Source: Leucophora obtusa
Taxonomy: Eukaryota; Arthropoda; Insecta; Diptera; Anthomyiidae
DNA: 64,000 nucleotides
NCBI GenBank assembly: GCA_949987735.1
Contig: OX465295.1
Location: 243,182,079 to 243,246,078, forward strand
Direction: 5' to 3'
In this document: positions 35,373 to 45,700 of the stretch, one piece after another
Numbering within the stretch: the first letter of the stretch is position 1
How the letters are laid out: the number at the start of each line of letters is the position of its first letter
Notes under the pieces: model-generated
Database searches by the model: none
What the model was told of the DNA's origin: nothing
What the model saw: only the letters and a program-made list of their open reading frames with translations
Program-made: the position numbers and the translations under genes

Positions 35373-36524
35373 TTAAACATTTACGTCCTCGGTTCGAGTT
35401 TTCTGAAAAAACTGAAACTGACGAACCTTTACATCAGATGGCCATAAAGATGGTTTAAAAAGCTGTTTATAAAATGCAGCAGAAACACCAAGTTTGGACG
35501 AAACTTTCCTCATTAAACTTAAGTCAGCATCCTTTTTGATTAATTTAAAGCATTCTAAATACATTTTTTGGATTCCAGCATATTTCACTACATACTCCAT
35601 AATTTGGTCTGCAGTAACATTCGGCTTAAAGGATGACAAATGAACCCATTTTTTACTAGCTACAACATCCAATTCACTATTAGCATTTTCCCCAAAAATC
35701 ACTTGATTTCGCTTTCTTTTCGGCTTAACAATATTCCACATTGAATTGTTTGCTGGGAAATCATTTTCAACCTGAGAGTTTATAGTGGCAGCATAACTAA
35801 CCGTATTTTCGGATGTATGAGAAATAGAAATACTCTCATTGTCATCATTTGCTTGTACGTTAGTTTTATCAGAACCAACAACATTTACATCAACTTGTTT
35901 ATTAGCATCAGCGACAGCAACACGACCGACATCATCATTAACAGCATCAACAAACACATCATGATTATTAGCATCATCATTAGCATAAAGACCTGCATTA
36001 CATCCAGCACTATTATTAGCAGCAGCACTAACAATAGCATTATTACGATGACTATCAGAGAGTGTTAGAAAATTAGCAGAAGTAGATGCAGGGGGTGAAC
36101 GACTTCTTTGTTGTTTGTTATTAGAACTTGATTCGGCAAGTGTTTTTTTGTTTTTTAACGAAACACTCTCAATAACAATGTTTTTGTTGATTACATGAGC
36201 ATTTTTTAACTCTTTAATATCATCAACATTATTTACTTTTTTTGTAAGATCAATGATCATTAGCTTTAAGTTGTTTACTTCATGTGTTAAACGACTTATA
36301 CAGCGCACTAAATCACTTGACGAATTTAAACAATTGTCACAGTTGAATAAAATGTTTTTATTACTTTTTAAGACATTATATTCATTATCAGATGTAATGT
36401 TAGCACAAATATTATGATAACTGAGTTGACACAAATTGCATTTTATTATAACAGTGTCCTTTTTAATGATGTTCAAACATTTTGAACAAACAATTTTCTT
36501 TAATGAAGACATAGCGAAACACAC
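35373..36524 (-). CDS. LINE-C ORF1: PHD-finger, low-complexity linker, C-terminal domain
   Basis: 383-codon intact frame; MSSLKK at 36509-36512 is a likelier start than the upstream methionine. Residues about 13-65 form a Cys4-His-Cys3 PHD-type finger (CSKC..I, CNLCQLSYHNIC, CDNC). Residues 66-115 are a coiled coil (LTHEVNNLKLMIIDLTKKV). The middle (about 130-270) is rich in Asn, Ala, Asp and Val from GAT/TTA-like repeats. The end (KWVHLSSFKPNVTADQI ... SKLGVSAAFYKQLFKPSLWP) matches a module common at the end of PHD-type ORF1 proteins of insect LINEs. It should bind LINE RNA. ORF2 follows after about 45 bp. Confidence 0.85.
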   Translation of the reverse strand: MCFAMSSLKKIVCSKCLNIIKKDTVIIKCNLCQLSYHNICANITSDNEYNVLKSNKNILFNCDNCLNSSSDLVRCISRLTHEVNNLKLMIIDLTKKVNNVDDIKELKNAHVINKNIVIESVSLKNKKTLAESSSNNKQQRSRSPPASTSANFLTLSDSHRNNAIVSAAANNSAGCNAGLYANDDANNHDVFVDAVNDDVGRVAVADANKQVDVNVVGSDKTNVQANDDNESISISHTSENTVSYAATINSQVENDFPANNSMWNIVKPKRKRNQVIFGENANSELDVVASKKWVHLSSFKPNVTADQIMEYVVKYAGIQKMYLECFKLIKKDADLSLMRKVSSKLGVSAAFYKQLFKPSLWPSDVKVRQFQFFQKTRTEDVNV

Positions 36525-37477
36525 ATCTTACTCAATTCGTTGCAAAGCGAAGACTGAAGATGATTAGTAAACAAATCATCAATTGGTATATATGCCATTA
36601 TAGATTTTCCTCTTTTGATATAACATCTTCCGGGGATAATCTTTAATTTATAATATTTTCTGACGTCAGTGTTCTTAATCGGTACATATATACTGGGCTT
36701 TTCATTTTCCTTGAATTGATGTCGCTTATTCATTTCTTTGTTTTTAGCCATATTCTGTGCCTTATTTTTCATTGATCTGGTTGTAACTTTTAGTATGTTA
36801 TTATTTTGTATATTTAATTCTTTCAATTCGTCCCCAAAGATATTCAACTGTGAAATAATATTCTTCTAGATCAAATCTAATTCTAGTCAATTTTGAGCTG
36901 GGGTTCTTCATCGAAAATAGATAAGAAAGTGGTCTATGATCTGATCGAACGAGGAAATGTTTTCCATAAATATAGGGTCTAAAATGTTTCACTGCCCAAT
37001 GTATGGCTGTCAATTCCTGTTCAATAGTGGATTTATTGCTTTCTCCTTTGGTGAAACTTCTAGAGGCGTATGCCACTGCTAAATGCTCTCCATCGTACTC
37101 TTGTGTGAGCACGGCTCCACAAGCGTGTTTGCTGGCATCTGTTGTTATACAGAATTGTTTTTCAAAATCTGGGTATTGCAACAATGTTGGTTTCATTAGT
37201 GCACTTTTAAGGTGTTAAAAGCAACATCGCATTCTTTTGTCCATTCAAATGGTACTCCTTTTTTCGATAATCTAGTAAGATGCCTTAAGTATTCATACAA
37301 AATTTTTAATAAATCGCCTGTAGTAGTTGCAAAACGCTACAAATCTTCTTGCGCTATCGGCATCAGTAGGCTTTCGGTATTTTTCTATTACTGAATATTT
37401 ACTATAATCTGGGAATATGCCCTTGTTGGTGCATTTATGGCCTAGGTATGTAACCTCGTGCATGAAGAATGAACATT
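36525..37477 (-). pseudogene. Gypsy-B RNase H and linker before integrase
   Basis: Minus strand. 37196-36801 holds RNase H: FCITTDASKHACGAVLTQEY, AVAYASRSFTKGE, STIEQELTAIHWAVKHFRPY and SDHRPLSYLF. Downstream (36847-36525) a basic linker with VTTRSMKNKAQN and YIPIDDLFTNHLQSSLC leads toward the zinc domain, whose continuation is displaced to 30662 and 19560 by LINE-C. Sequence between 37477 and 37197 encodes the end of RT (FFMHEVTYLGHKC, IFPDYSKY) with stops. Frames change at about 36830 and 37200. Confidence 0.87.
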
Positions 37478-38491
37478 CCCAAGAAACATTTTTACGGACT
37501 CTCCGGCACGTACGGAATCATGAATCCGGCTTTTACGGCACATTAACGGTCCGTAATACACGTATCCGTCAAAGCTTGTACGTATACGGAACATTAACGA
37601 ACCGTGTAATCGGATTTTCGAACACAATACGGTTTATCTCCGTTTCCGTACCGTAAAATACGGACTTAATTGATTTTAATTTGTGTTCAAAATAAAAACA
37701 ATTAAATTATTTTAAAAACTTTTTGTGACGAGAAATTGGTTGCGGTAGAATAGGTCCTACACATCATCAATTAACTAACTTCAAGTCGCATACATATATT
37801 AGATGGTAAGAATAATAAAATTTAGTGCGTGTTTTACAATGATTTGTGTAAGATCGTTTGTTTTTGTAACAAAAGCTCTGTTCAACGTACGTTAACGCGG
37901 CTACCCAATTTTTCCAAAATTGTGTAAATTGTTGTTGTTTCGAGTAAAAGACCATCGTAAATGCAATCAATTAAACCATAACTAATTTATTTTTTCTTTT
38001 GCATGTAGATGATCGATTTTATTATGGGTGACTATCGTGAATTGATGCGCTAGATAAAGAGGTAAACTCAAAGGTAAACTGATGTACTAAATATAGTGTA
38101 AATGTAAATAATAACGTTATTAATAAATCTATTAAAAATAAAAAAAAATTTAGTAAATTTAATTTACTCAAAATTAGTCAATTTAGATAAATATACAAGT
38201 CCGTTTTTGGTCCGAAGTCACTCCGTTTATTCACGACATAACGGTCCGTAAATGGTCCGTCATTGATGGACTTTCAACGGACTTGTGTTTTTTACACGAC
38301 ACAACGGTCCGTCAATGACGGACTTACAACGGACTTGTCAGTTTTTTACACGACATATCGGTCCGTAAACGGTCCATCATTGACGGACTTTCAACGGATT
38401 CGAATCAGTTTCGATGTTCCTTTAAATCCGTTTTCTGGTCCGTATACGGATCCGGAAAACGGTACGTAAACGGAACGATTTGTTTGTTGGG
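37478..38491. mobile_element. CCCAA-ended DNA element, second full copy (inverted relative to 13271-14250)
   Basis: 1014 bp. Left end CCCAAGAAACA, right end complement CCCAACAAACA, flanked by TT on both sides (37476-37477, 38492-38493). CGGTCCGTAAACGG-type arrays at 37490-37670 and 38195-38470. The middle differs from the first copy while the ends match, as in families of internally variable non-autonomous transposons. It interrupts Gypsy-B RT between LHPEK and CSFFMHE, fixing its borders. Confidence 0.85.
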
Positions 38492-39905
38492 TTTTTCAGG
38501 ATGTAGTTTGAGATTGTGTCTGCGACATAGTTAGAAAACATATGTTAAATTTGAAAGCATGTGTTTCTCTGAACAACCTAGAACGACTAAGTCATCCATG
38601 TATAGGAAGGCTTGATCTGGTCTTAGCCCGCTAAAAGCAATTGTCATCATTCTTTGGAATGAATTTGGTGCCACCTTTAAACCATATGGTAATCTGGTAA
38701 ATCTATAAGCGCCTTTGTTGGTTGAGAATGAAGTTAGGTTCCTAGAATTCTTTTCTAGTTCTATTTGATGAATTCCGGATATTAAATCTAGACAAGAAAA
38801 GTATTTTGCTCGGCCAAGTTGATCCAAAATATCATCTATTCTTGGCAATGGAAATTTATCTGCAATTAATTTCTTGTTTACCTGTCTGTAGCCTATCACC
38901 AGTCTCCATTTTTTCTCTTTTGAATTTGGCAAGGATTTCTTTGGAACTAATAAAATTGGACTATTATATTCGGAATATGATGACTCTATTATTCCATCAT
39001 CTATCAATTTATTCACTTGCTCTTCGATTTCTTCTTTATGGGTATGTGGTATACGGTAGTTCTTGATGTATACAGGATCCGTATCCTTCGTTCTTAACTT
39101 TTGTTTGTAGAAATTGGTAGTTGTAACTGTTTCTGATTCTAATCCGAAGATATCGCTATATTCGGTGCATATTTCCGTTAAAGTTTCCTTAAAATGTATT
39201 GGAAAATTCTTCTCTAATATATTTAGAATTTTATCTTTTCTATTTTCATTGTTAGTTTTACACTTTACTATATCATAATTATTGACATCTTCCGTTATAA
39301 TTTTATTTTGTTTTAGGGTAGTTACAGAATTGTTTGTATTAAGTATCCTTATAAATGCATTTTCAGCTTTTACTAGTGTACTGGCTATGAAGACACCCGG
39401 TTGGGGTTCTTGATTAGTTACCAGTACTTCCTCATTGCATGATGAAAGTTTAACTCGTCGTATTACCTCAGCTCTTGCTGACAAGGTAATATCATCCTCA
39501 CAAGTATTGGTCATTGGTATTACTATTTGTTGTTCTAGATAAAGTGGTCTCAGGATAAGATAATCCTGGTCTTGGTTAAATTCAAGAACACAATTAAATC
39601 TTTTCATAAAATCCATACCAATTATTCCATCACATGGTATTGGGAAATTGTGGGGTATCAAAAATTCATTAGTTTTTAAATCAAAAAATGTTGTACCAAT
39701 GGATTTAATTCCTCCTTTTCCTATACCAGTTAGTGTAGTAAAATGTGCCGTATTTATTTTCTTAAATATGCTTTGATGTTTTATTAAGGATATATCTGCT
39801 CCAGTGTCTACCAGTAAAGTTACATTTGTGTTAATTATGTCTATTTTAATTTGGATGAAACAACTAAAGTTAAGGTTAAGATTATATATTTTCCCATTTA
39901 TTGGC
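38492..39905 (-). pseudogene. Gypsy-B protease and reverse transcriptase
   Basis: Minus-strand pol beginning near 39905 next to the gag stop. Protease: TLLVDTGADIS (about 39800), then IIGMDFMKRF. RT: YRIPHTHKEEIEEQVNKLID, SPILLVPKK, KWRLVIGYRQVNKK, YFSCLDLISGIHQIEL, YRFTRLPYGLKVAPNSFQRM and the catalytic FLYMDDLVVLG (about 38590). A TAA at 38528-38530 precedes LCRRHNLKLHPEK, and the CCCAA element interrupts at 38491. The motif style (YMDDLVV) fits the mdg1/412 lineage. Confidence 0.9.
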
Positions 39906-41087
39906 TTGATCCTAGGGGATTGTTTGAGTTTTCCGAACTGTTTTCACTCGAAGTTATTGCTCTAGCGTGGTTTCTGTTTCCATTATAATCTCCACGTCCT
40001 CTTCTATTTCTGTAATTATTAATTGAATAATTATTATTATTGCCATTATTGTTGTTGCGGTTATTATTATTGTTATTCCTGGATAAGTTACCTCTTCCAC
40101 GGAATTTTCGCTTGTTCCCGCGGTAATTGCCGTAATTTGGTCTTTGCCCATAGTACAATATGGCATTTTGTTGACCAGTTGCCTCAGTGCAACTATTTAC
40201 AAATTTTCTGATTGCGTCATTCATATTTTTGAACTGACCAGCTTCCATGATCAATTTTATTTTATCAATATTGCAGTTTCTCGTAAGTGCGTTTACAGCA
40301 ACTTGGGTGGAGTATTTATTTGCCAAATCCCAAGGCAATCTGATATGTATGCATTCTCAAGTGATTTCACTAGAGATTCCACCTCACTACAACAAACATT
40401 TGCAGAGTTGTTGTTCTGTTTAATATTCATTATTTTCGCCGACAAGACCTCGACTGATTCTCCTTTTACTGAACTAGTCAGTTTACTTATAATTTCAGCG
40501 ATCGAATTTTCATACTAATTAGATTTCTAGCAGTTCCCTTTAGTTTAGTCTTTATTAGGGATACCGCTGTCTGTTTGTGTGTCCCCTAATTGGAGCGAGT
40601 CCAAAAATGTGCGTAGATTCTCAGGTTTACCATCGAAATCACAGATTATATTTGAAGCTGTATTAAGAAATTCCACGACCGTTTGTGTCATTTCGAAATT
40701 ATTTGAGAAATCTTCCGAGTCTGAGTCGATATCTATTTCAGAAATTGGGTCAAATTTATCACTATTGCTAGAAGCGAGTATAACGTTCGTATCTATCTTG
40801 AATTGTTGATCAATTGAATGAGGTAATGTCTGGTTAATATTATATTTGTCAAGTATTCTTACTAATTGGTCTAGATTCTAATAGATTTCTAAAACTTCGG
40901 TTTTATGTTCTTCAGTGAATTTCTCTCTATTCCTGTATACTATCTCTCTAATTATTTCCAGTGAATTTATAATTGTATTCACTGTTTCTGGACGAACATA
41001 TACATTTTTATTTATGCATTTATAAGCCTTTCTGAAGTTTTCTCTTTCTGAAGAGATTAATTTATTTATCAATTCCCATTTTTCCAT
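39898..41087 (-). pseudogene. Gypsy-B gag, degenerate
   Basis: Start MEKWELINKLISSERENFRK at 41087, stop at 40878, with recognisable continuation (SEIDIDSDSEDF, DFDGKPENLRTFLDSL) to about 40560, further shifts, and a final open part 40338-39898. The latter has MPWDLANKYSTQVAVNAL, then an Asn/Arg/Gly-rich tail (NRRGRGDYNGNRN) that replaces zinc knuckles as RNA-binding region, as in mdg1/412 gag. The gag stop overlaps the pol start region. Several stops make it non-functional. Confidence 0.85.
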
Positions 41088-41275
41088 CTAAACTATTTAA
41101 TGTTTGTTATTTATATTTGCCGTTGACGCGTGTTACTTATTGCCCTACAAATTACCTTTATGACATAAATGATTGCCACTATAACAATTATCATTATGGA
41201 TATGATTTCCACATAACTCAATCCATTGTTCTTAGTAATGTTTGGTTCATTACTTTTTTCAATATTTATTTATAT
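41088..41275 (-). other. Gypsy-B 5' leader remnant
   Basis: Non-coding stretch upstream of gag. The expected PBS and 5' LTR are not found; the sequence is cut by the LTR element at 41276 and continues after it into LINE-D's 3' tail, so LINE-D or a deletion removed the 5' LTR. Confidence 0.5.
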
Positions 41276-42184
41276 TGTTACGAAAATGGCTTGGCCTAGT
41301 ATAGAAAACTCTGGACTTTTCTAGAAGAAAATAGCCCAAGAGACGGGATGGACAAAATACATCAATCTGGCAACATAGTACTACATTTAATTATACACCT
41401 AAGAATATGCCATGATTAATTACGCATTAGAATTGTATAGCTGGTTAATAATAAGTGTTTGTGTGTATGTATAATGTCAAGCCTAATGTAGAGTTATCTT
41501 GTATAGTTGGTTAATGATAAATGTTTGTGTGTCTGTATAGTCTCTATGCGTGATGTAGACTTATTATAAGTGTTTGTGTGTTTGTATAGCGTTAAGTCTA
41601 ATGTAGAGTTATATTGTATAGTTGGTTAATGATAAGTGTTTATTATAACAGTTTGTGTTTGTGTATAGTGTTAAGACTAATGTAGAGTAATAATGTATAG
41701 ATGGTTGTATGTATAGTCTGTAAGCATATGTAGAGTTAAGTATAGCATGCTAGAATTATCCAGTGTGTTGTAGAAATATGGCTGTTACTATATAAGGCGC
41801 GCGTTAACATTAGTGAAGGGGAAGTTGATTATTAACATTTGTGTTGTTAAGACCGCGAGTTAGTATCGTGTTAAAGTTAGTAGCGCTTTAGTAATCGTCA
41901 TAATAGAGAGAGTTTGTAAATAAGTAATAGTGTGTAAATAAATACGAGTGTCTAAGCTGTTTCAAACTTAAGTGTGTTCGTGTTTTGGTTATTGGCTTAT
42001 TGGTTGTTATTATCGCTGCGACAGCACCAGGACGGTTTATCTAAGGGAGATAAACGAACGTTTTGTAAGGTAAAACGTAATAATTGGTGTCAGCGTTGGA
42101 ACTGGTTATTTTGATTGCAATAGAAAAGAATCCGGTTTATTTAAGGGAAATAAACCAACGTTTTTAAAAAGTAAAAACGTAACA
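41276..42184 (+). repeat. 5' LTR of the PEBP-carrying element
   Basis: 909 bp. Contains 4-5 imperfect copies of a ~90-bp unit with TTGTATAGTTGGTTAATGAT (41430-41700), a TATA box TATATAAG at 41789-41796, and AATAAA at 41937-41942. The last 150 bp contain two related versions of GGTTTAT.TAAGGGA.ATAAAC...AACGTAA.AATTGGTGTCAG, the second forming the LTR end and PBS. Confidence 0.92.
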
Positions 42185-42186
42185 AT

Positions 42187-42204
42187 TGGTGTCAGAAGTG
42201 GGAT
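42187..42204 (+). promoter_or_regulatory. Primer binding site, tRNA-Leu type
   Basis: TGGTGTCAGAAGTGGGAT two bases after the LTR end. It is complementary to the 3' end of an animal tRNA-Leu, including CCA, from general knowledge of tRNA-Leu 3' sequences. Confidence 0.8.
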
Positions 42205-42255
42205 TGCGAAAAATAAGTAACCAGGAGATTGCCAAATAAAAATAACTAAAAAGCA

Positions 42256-43998
42256 ATGAAGTTTGAAGAGCTTAAAGTGGACCAGCTAAAGCAAGAATTG
42301 AGTGAAGAAGAACTGGAGAACATTAAGGCAATGTGCATAGCCTTGATGGAGAAAATGGACGAAAACTCTGCAAGAATGATAGAGAAAATGGAAGAAAATT
42401 CTAGAATGATAGATGAAAATTCTAGAAAAATGATGGAAGAAAATTCTAGAAAAATGATGGAAGAAAATTCTAGAAAAATGGAAGAAAATTCTAGAAAAAT
42501 GATTGAACGAAATTCTAGAAAAATGGAAGAAAATTCTAGAAAAATTATGGAAAAAATGGAAGAAATCAGAGCAGATAGAGAGAAAGCTTTTGATAAAGCT
42601 CTGGAAACACTTAGAGGCAAAAATAAGAAACTTCTAAGTGGAGATCAAGAAACTTCGAGAGCTAAAAATGAGAAAATACAAAATGAAGTTCGGGAAACTT
42701 CTGGAGCTACAAATGCGAAACTAGATGAAGTTCTGGGAACTATTACAGCCACAAGTGAGAAACGGCTAGATGAGGTTCATGAAACTTATAAAGATACAAA
42801 TGAGAAACCGCTAATTGAAGATCAAGAAACTTCTAGAGCTAGAAATGAGAAACTAGATGAAGTTCTGGAAACTTTTAGAGGCACAAATAAGAAACTTCTA
42901 AATGGAGATCAAGAAACTTCTAGAGCTAGAAATGAGAAACCAGATGAAGTTCGGGAAACTTCGAGAGCAAATGAGAATCTACAAGTTGAAGTTGGAGCTG
43001 CAAATGAGAAAAGTCTTGATGAGATTCACGAAACTTCTAGAGCTGCAAATGAGAAACTTTTGGGTGAAGTTCAGGAAACTTCTAAAGCTACAAATGAGAA
43101 ACAGCTGCGTGAAGATCTAGAAACTTCTAGCGCTACAAATGAGAAATTTCTAGATGAAGATCAGAAACCTTCTGGAGCCACAGATGAGAAACTGCTAGAT
43201 GAAGTTTGTGAAATTTCTAGAGTCACAAAGGAGAAACCGAAGGCAATCGAAGAGGTCATGAAGCAAAGAGTGAGTTGTGTTGAGGCACAAGGCAGCAACT
43301 TTGATGAGATGCTGGTCGATTTTGAGAGTGAAATGGAAAATTTAGAGAATGACCTAGAGACAAATGTGAGCGAGCTTCAATGCCAAGGTGGGCTGGTTCG
43401 AGTTGTTCGAGAAAGCTCTAGCAGAATAGAGACATCATGTTTTGATAGCAGTAAAGAAATTGCTTCAACTTTGCTGGTTTGGTTATCTACAGAAATGAAA
43501 TTTCCTAGAAGTTCTACTGCGACTGGAGATAAAATGATATTTGCTAAAATGACAGCGGCTTTGAAACGTTTTGCAGAACATGAAGTTGTTTCCGATGTGA
43601 TAGATACCGCTCCTATTCATCTTTTGACTGTTTACTGTGATGATGTTCAGGTTAAAGAAGGTAATGCACTGATTCCAACTCAGGTGCAAAATAAACCACA
43701 GTTAAGTTGGAATGCAGACATCAACGCATTTTATACTGCGAGTATACCTAATCCTGATGCACCAACTAGTAAGGAAGCCACGTACCGTGAATGTCATCAT
43801 TGGCTAGTGGAAAATGTGCTATCTAACCGTATCGGTCCGGGTCGCTTTCTAAACTTCAAAAAGAGGAAAAAAAGAAGAAAACGATGGAGCTGCAAGCTGT
43901 GTAGCATACAACGAGGGCCAGTTGGTTCTATTTCTCTACACTCAACAAAATCTAGGATTGTCGTCAGAATCACAAACTCGTCGGGACGGCCTTTATAA
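42256..43998 (+). CDS. Repeat-rich gag-like ORF fused to a captured PEBP fragment
   Basis: 580 codons. N-terminus KFEELKVDQLKQELSEEEL resembles a SAP-like helix motif. Residues about 45-100 are tandem 8-9-residue units of EENSRKMM type, and about 115-335 are some 13 units of a 15-residue repeat (ETSRATNEKLLDEVQ-like); both predict coiled coil. From Met432 (43549) the sequence reads as a PEBP N-terminal half: ALKRFAEHEVVSDVIDTAP, LIPTQVQNKPQLSWNAD, then the family signature NPDAP (499-503) and RECHHWLVENV with His514-His515. After about 43818 the frame leaves PEBP and ends in Lys/Arg-rich sequence; another frame (about 43923-43952) still shows FLYTQQN like the next PEBP strand. Gag homology itself is not evident. 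Confidence 0.85.
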   Translation: MKFEELKVDQLKQELSEEELENIKAMCIALMEKMDENSARMIEKMEENSRMIDENSRKMMEENSRKMMEENSRKMEENSRKMIERNSRKMEENSRKIMEKMEEIRADREKAFDKALETLRGKNKKLLSGDQETSRAKNEKIQNEVRETSGATNAKLDEVLGTITATSEKRLDEVHETYKDTNEKPLIEDQETSRARNEKLDEVLETFRGTNKKLLNGDQETSRARNEKPDEVRETSRANENLQVEVGAANEKSLDEIHETSRAANEKLLGEVQETSKATNEKQLREDLETSSATNEKFLDEDQKPSGATDEKLLDEVCEISRVTKEKPKAIEEVMKQRVSCVEAQGSNFDEMLVDFESEMENLENDLETNVSELQCQGGLVRVVRESSSRIETSCFDSSKEIASTLLVWLSTEMKFPRSSTATGDKMIFAKMTAALKRFAEHEVVSDVIDTAPIHLLTVYCDDVQVKEGNALIPTQVQNKPQLSWNADINAFYTASIPNPDAPTSKEATYRECHHWLVENVLSNRIGPGRFLNFKKRKKRRKRWSCKLCSIQRGPVGSISLHSTKSRIVVRITNSSGRPL

Positions 43999-44040
43999 AA
44001 CAGTCAAGGGGCTAATTGGCATGGTTGATGAATGTACAAG
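43549..44040 (+). other. Captured phosphatidylethanolamine-binding protein (PEBP) segment
   Basis: In-frame part 43549-43818 (about 90 codons) includes the PEBP ligand-pocket signature, NPDAP...HHWLV, where the family usually has DPDAP. An ATG at the expected PEBP start (43549) suggests capture from a complete transcript. No intron is visible. Downstream, the remaining PEBP strands appear only as out-of-frame remnants separated by an AG-rich stretch (43860-43885). PEBP proteins are cytosolic lipid- and kinase-binding proteins; nothing here shows that the fragment is functional. Confidence 0.8.
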
Positions 44041-44136
44041 TATATCAGCCTACGATCTAAAATGAGGTGTGAACATCTGAAGAAACTAGCCAACTATAGA
44101 AGGGGAACATCTGTGCCTATTCGGGACGAATAGGTT

Positions 44137-44150
44137 TAAGTGGGCGGCAG
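44137..44150 (+). promoter_or_regulatory. Polypurine-like tract before the 3' LTR
   Basis: AAGTGGGCGGCAG directly abutting TGTTACG of the 3' LTR, the usual place for plus-strand priming. Confidence 0.65.
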
Positions 44151-45059
44151 TGTTACGAAAATGGCTTGGCCTAGTATAGAAAACTCTGGACTTTTCTAGA
44201 AGAAAATAGCCCAAGAGACGGGATGGACAAAATACATCAATCTGGCAACATAGTACTACATTTAATTATACACCTAAGAATATGCCATGATTAATTACGC
44301 ATTAGAATTGTATAGCTGGTTAATAATAAGTGTTTGTGTGTATGTATAATGTCAAGCCTAATGTAGAGTTATCTTGTATAGTTGGTTAATGATAAATGTT
44401 TGTGTGTCTGTATAGTCTCTATGCGTGATGTAGACTTATTATAAGTGTTTGTGTGTTTGTATAGCGTTAAGTCTAATGTAGAGTTATATTGTATAGTTGG
44501 TTAATGATAAGTGTTTATTATAACAGTTTGTGTTTGTGTATAGTGTTAAGACTAATGTAGAGTAATAATGTATAGATGGTTGTATGTATAGTCTGTAAGC
44601 ATATGTAGAGTTAAGTATAGCATGCTAGAATTATCCAGTGTGTTGTAGAAATATGGCTGTTACTATATAAGGCGCGCGTTAACATTAGTGAAGGGGAAGT
44701 TGATTATTAACATTTGTGTTGTTAAGACCGCGAGTTAGTATCGTGTTAAAGTTAGTAGCGCTTTAGTAATCGTCATAATAGAGAGAGTTTGTAAATAAGT
44801 AATAGTGTGTAAATAAATACGAGTGTCTAAGCTGTTTCAAACTTAAGTGTGTTCGTGTTTTGGTTATTGGCTTATTGGTTGTTATTATCGCTGCGACAGC
44901 ACCAGGACGGTTTATCTAAGGGAGATAAACGAACGTTTTGTAAGGTAAAACGTAATAATTGGTGTCAGCGTTGGAACTGGTTATTTTGATTGCAATAGAA
45001 AAGAATCCGGTTTATTTAAGGGAAATAAACCAACGTTTTTAAAAAGTAAAAACGTAACA
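44151..45059 (+). repeat. 3' LTR of the PEBP-carrying element
   Basis: Second 909-bp LTR. Line-by-line comparison with 41276-42184 showed no difference. Followed by ATAT, the second target-site copy. Confidence 0.92.
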
Positions 45060-45700
45060 ATATTTATATTTATTTATTTTATTTTCCATTTCCTGTACAA
45101 CAATATTTAATCTTATATTTAAAGTACAGGAATGCAATATCCAAAAAATTACATTCAAATTAACATTAAAATTAACATATTTATATTAGAACAATTATTC
45201 AAGAACATAAATTATATTTAACCAAAAAACTTAAATAAAAACTGTTTAAAAATATTTGCGTTGCTATTAAGTTGTTGGGTATGTGGAAGAATATTCCAAA
45301 GACGTGAAGCATGCAGGTAAAACTGCCATTCAGATACAAGGCAACGGTGTGGAGGGATAATGATCTTTTTCCCTCTTTGCGATCTGGCAAAGCGAAGTTT
45401 TTCGAAAAGATATTGTGGGGTTTGTGTGTAGATAATTTTATGAAGATAGAGAAGTACACGTATCTTAAGAAAATTATCGAACGAAACGCCATAAAGATTT
45501 TTGGAAAAATTAGAGACTTCCGCATCCCTTCTTAATCCATAGACATATCTAACAATATTGTTAAATAAAACGTTAAGCCTTCTTTTGCTAATAGAGTGGC
45601 AGCTTGCGAAAATTTCACACCCATAAATTATTCCGGGAATTAGATATGTCTTAGCAAGAAGAATTCTTATTCTTAAAGGGGTGAAGTACACTCTAATAAA
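45060..45700 (-). pseudogene. LINE-D, 5'-truncated Jockey/CR1-like fragment
   Basis: Minus strand. 45691-45218 encodes the C-terminal end of a LINE ORF2: LLAKTYLIPGIIYGCEIF, LNVLFNNIVRYVYGLRRD and SEWQFYLHASRLWNILPH, equivalent to LWNSLPHNLK in LINE-A. After the stop at 45218 a 3' UTR contains a hairpin CCTGTAC...GTACAGG (about 45092-45128) and ends in AATAAATAAATAT, split from Gypsy-B by the PEBP element. The 5' truncation point is about 45695. Confidence 0.8.

Larger units (their letters stand above)
32447..36524 (-). mobile_element. LINE-C, non-LTR retrotransposon inserted in Gypsy-B pol
   Basis: Minus-strand LINE with a PHD-finger ORF1 (35373-36524), EN-RT ORF2 (about 32495-35325) and a short 3' UTR running into (AAAT)n. 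It lies between Gypsy-B's RNase H/linker (ending near 36525) and integrase (starting at 30662), interrupting pol. A target duplication is not evident because one flank is the microsatellite. The 5' UTR seems absent. Confidence 0.85.
41276..45059 (+). mobile_element. Non-autonomous LTR retroelement with captured PEBP sequence
   Basis: 3784 bp with 909-bp direct LTRs (41276-42184, 44151-45059) that appear identical by eye, TGTTACG...CGTAACA tips, a 4-bp target duplication ATAT (41272-41275, 45060-45063), tRNA-Leu-type PBS, one 580-codon ORF and a purine-rich tract before the 3' LTR. No protease, RT or integrase is encoded, so it must be mobilised by a relative. Matching LTRs imply a recent insertion. 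Confidence 0.92.

Noticed and set aside
40023..40211. Tyr/Cys-rich plus-strand frame opposite Gypsy-B gag
   Set aside because: Complement of the Asn-rich gag tail; a compositional artefact.
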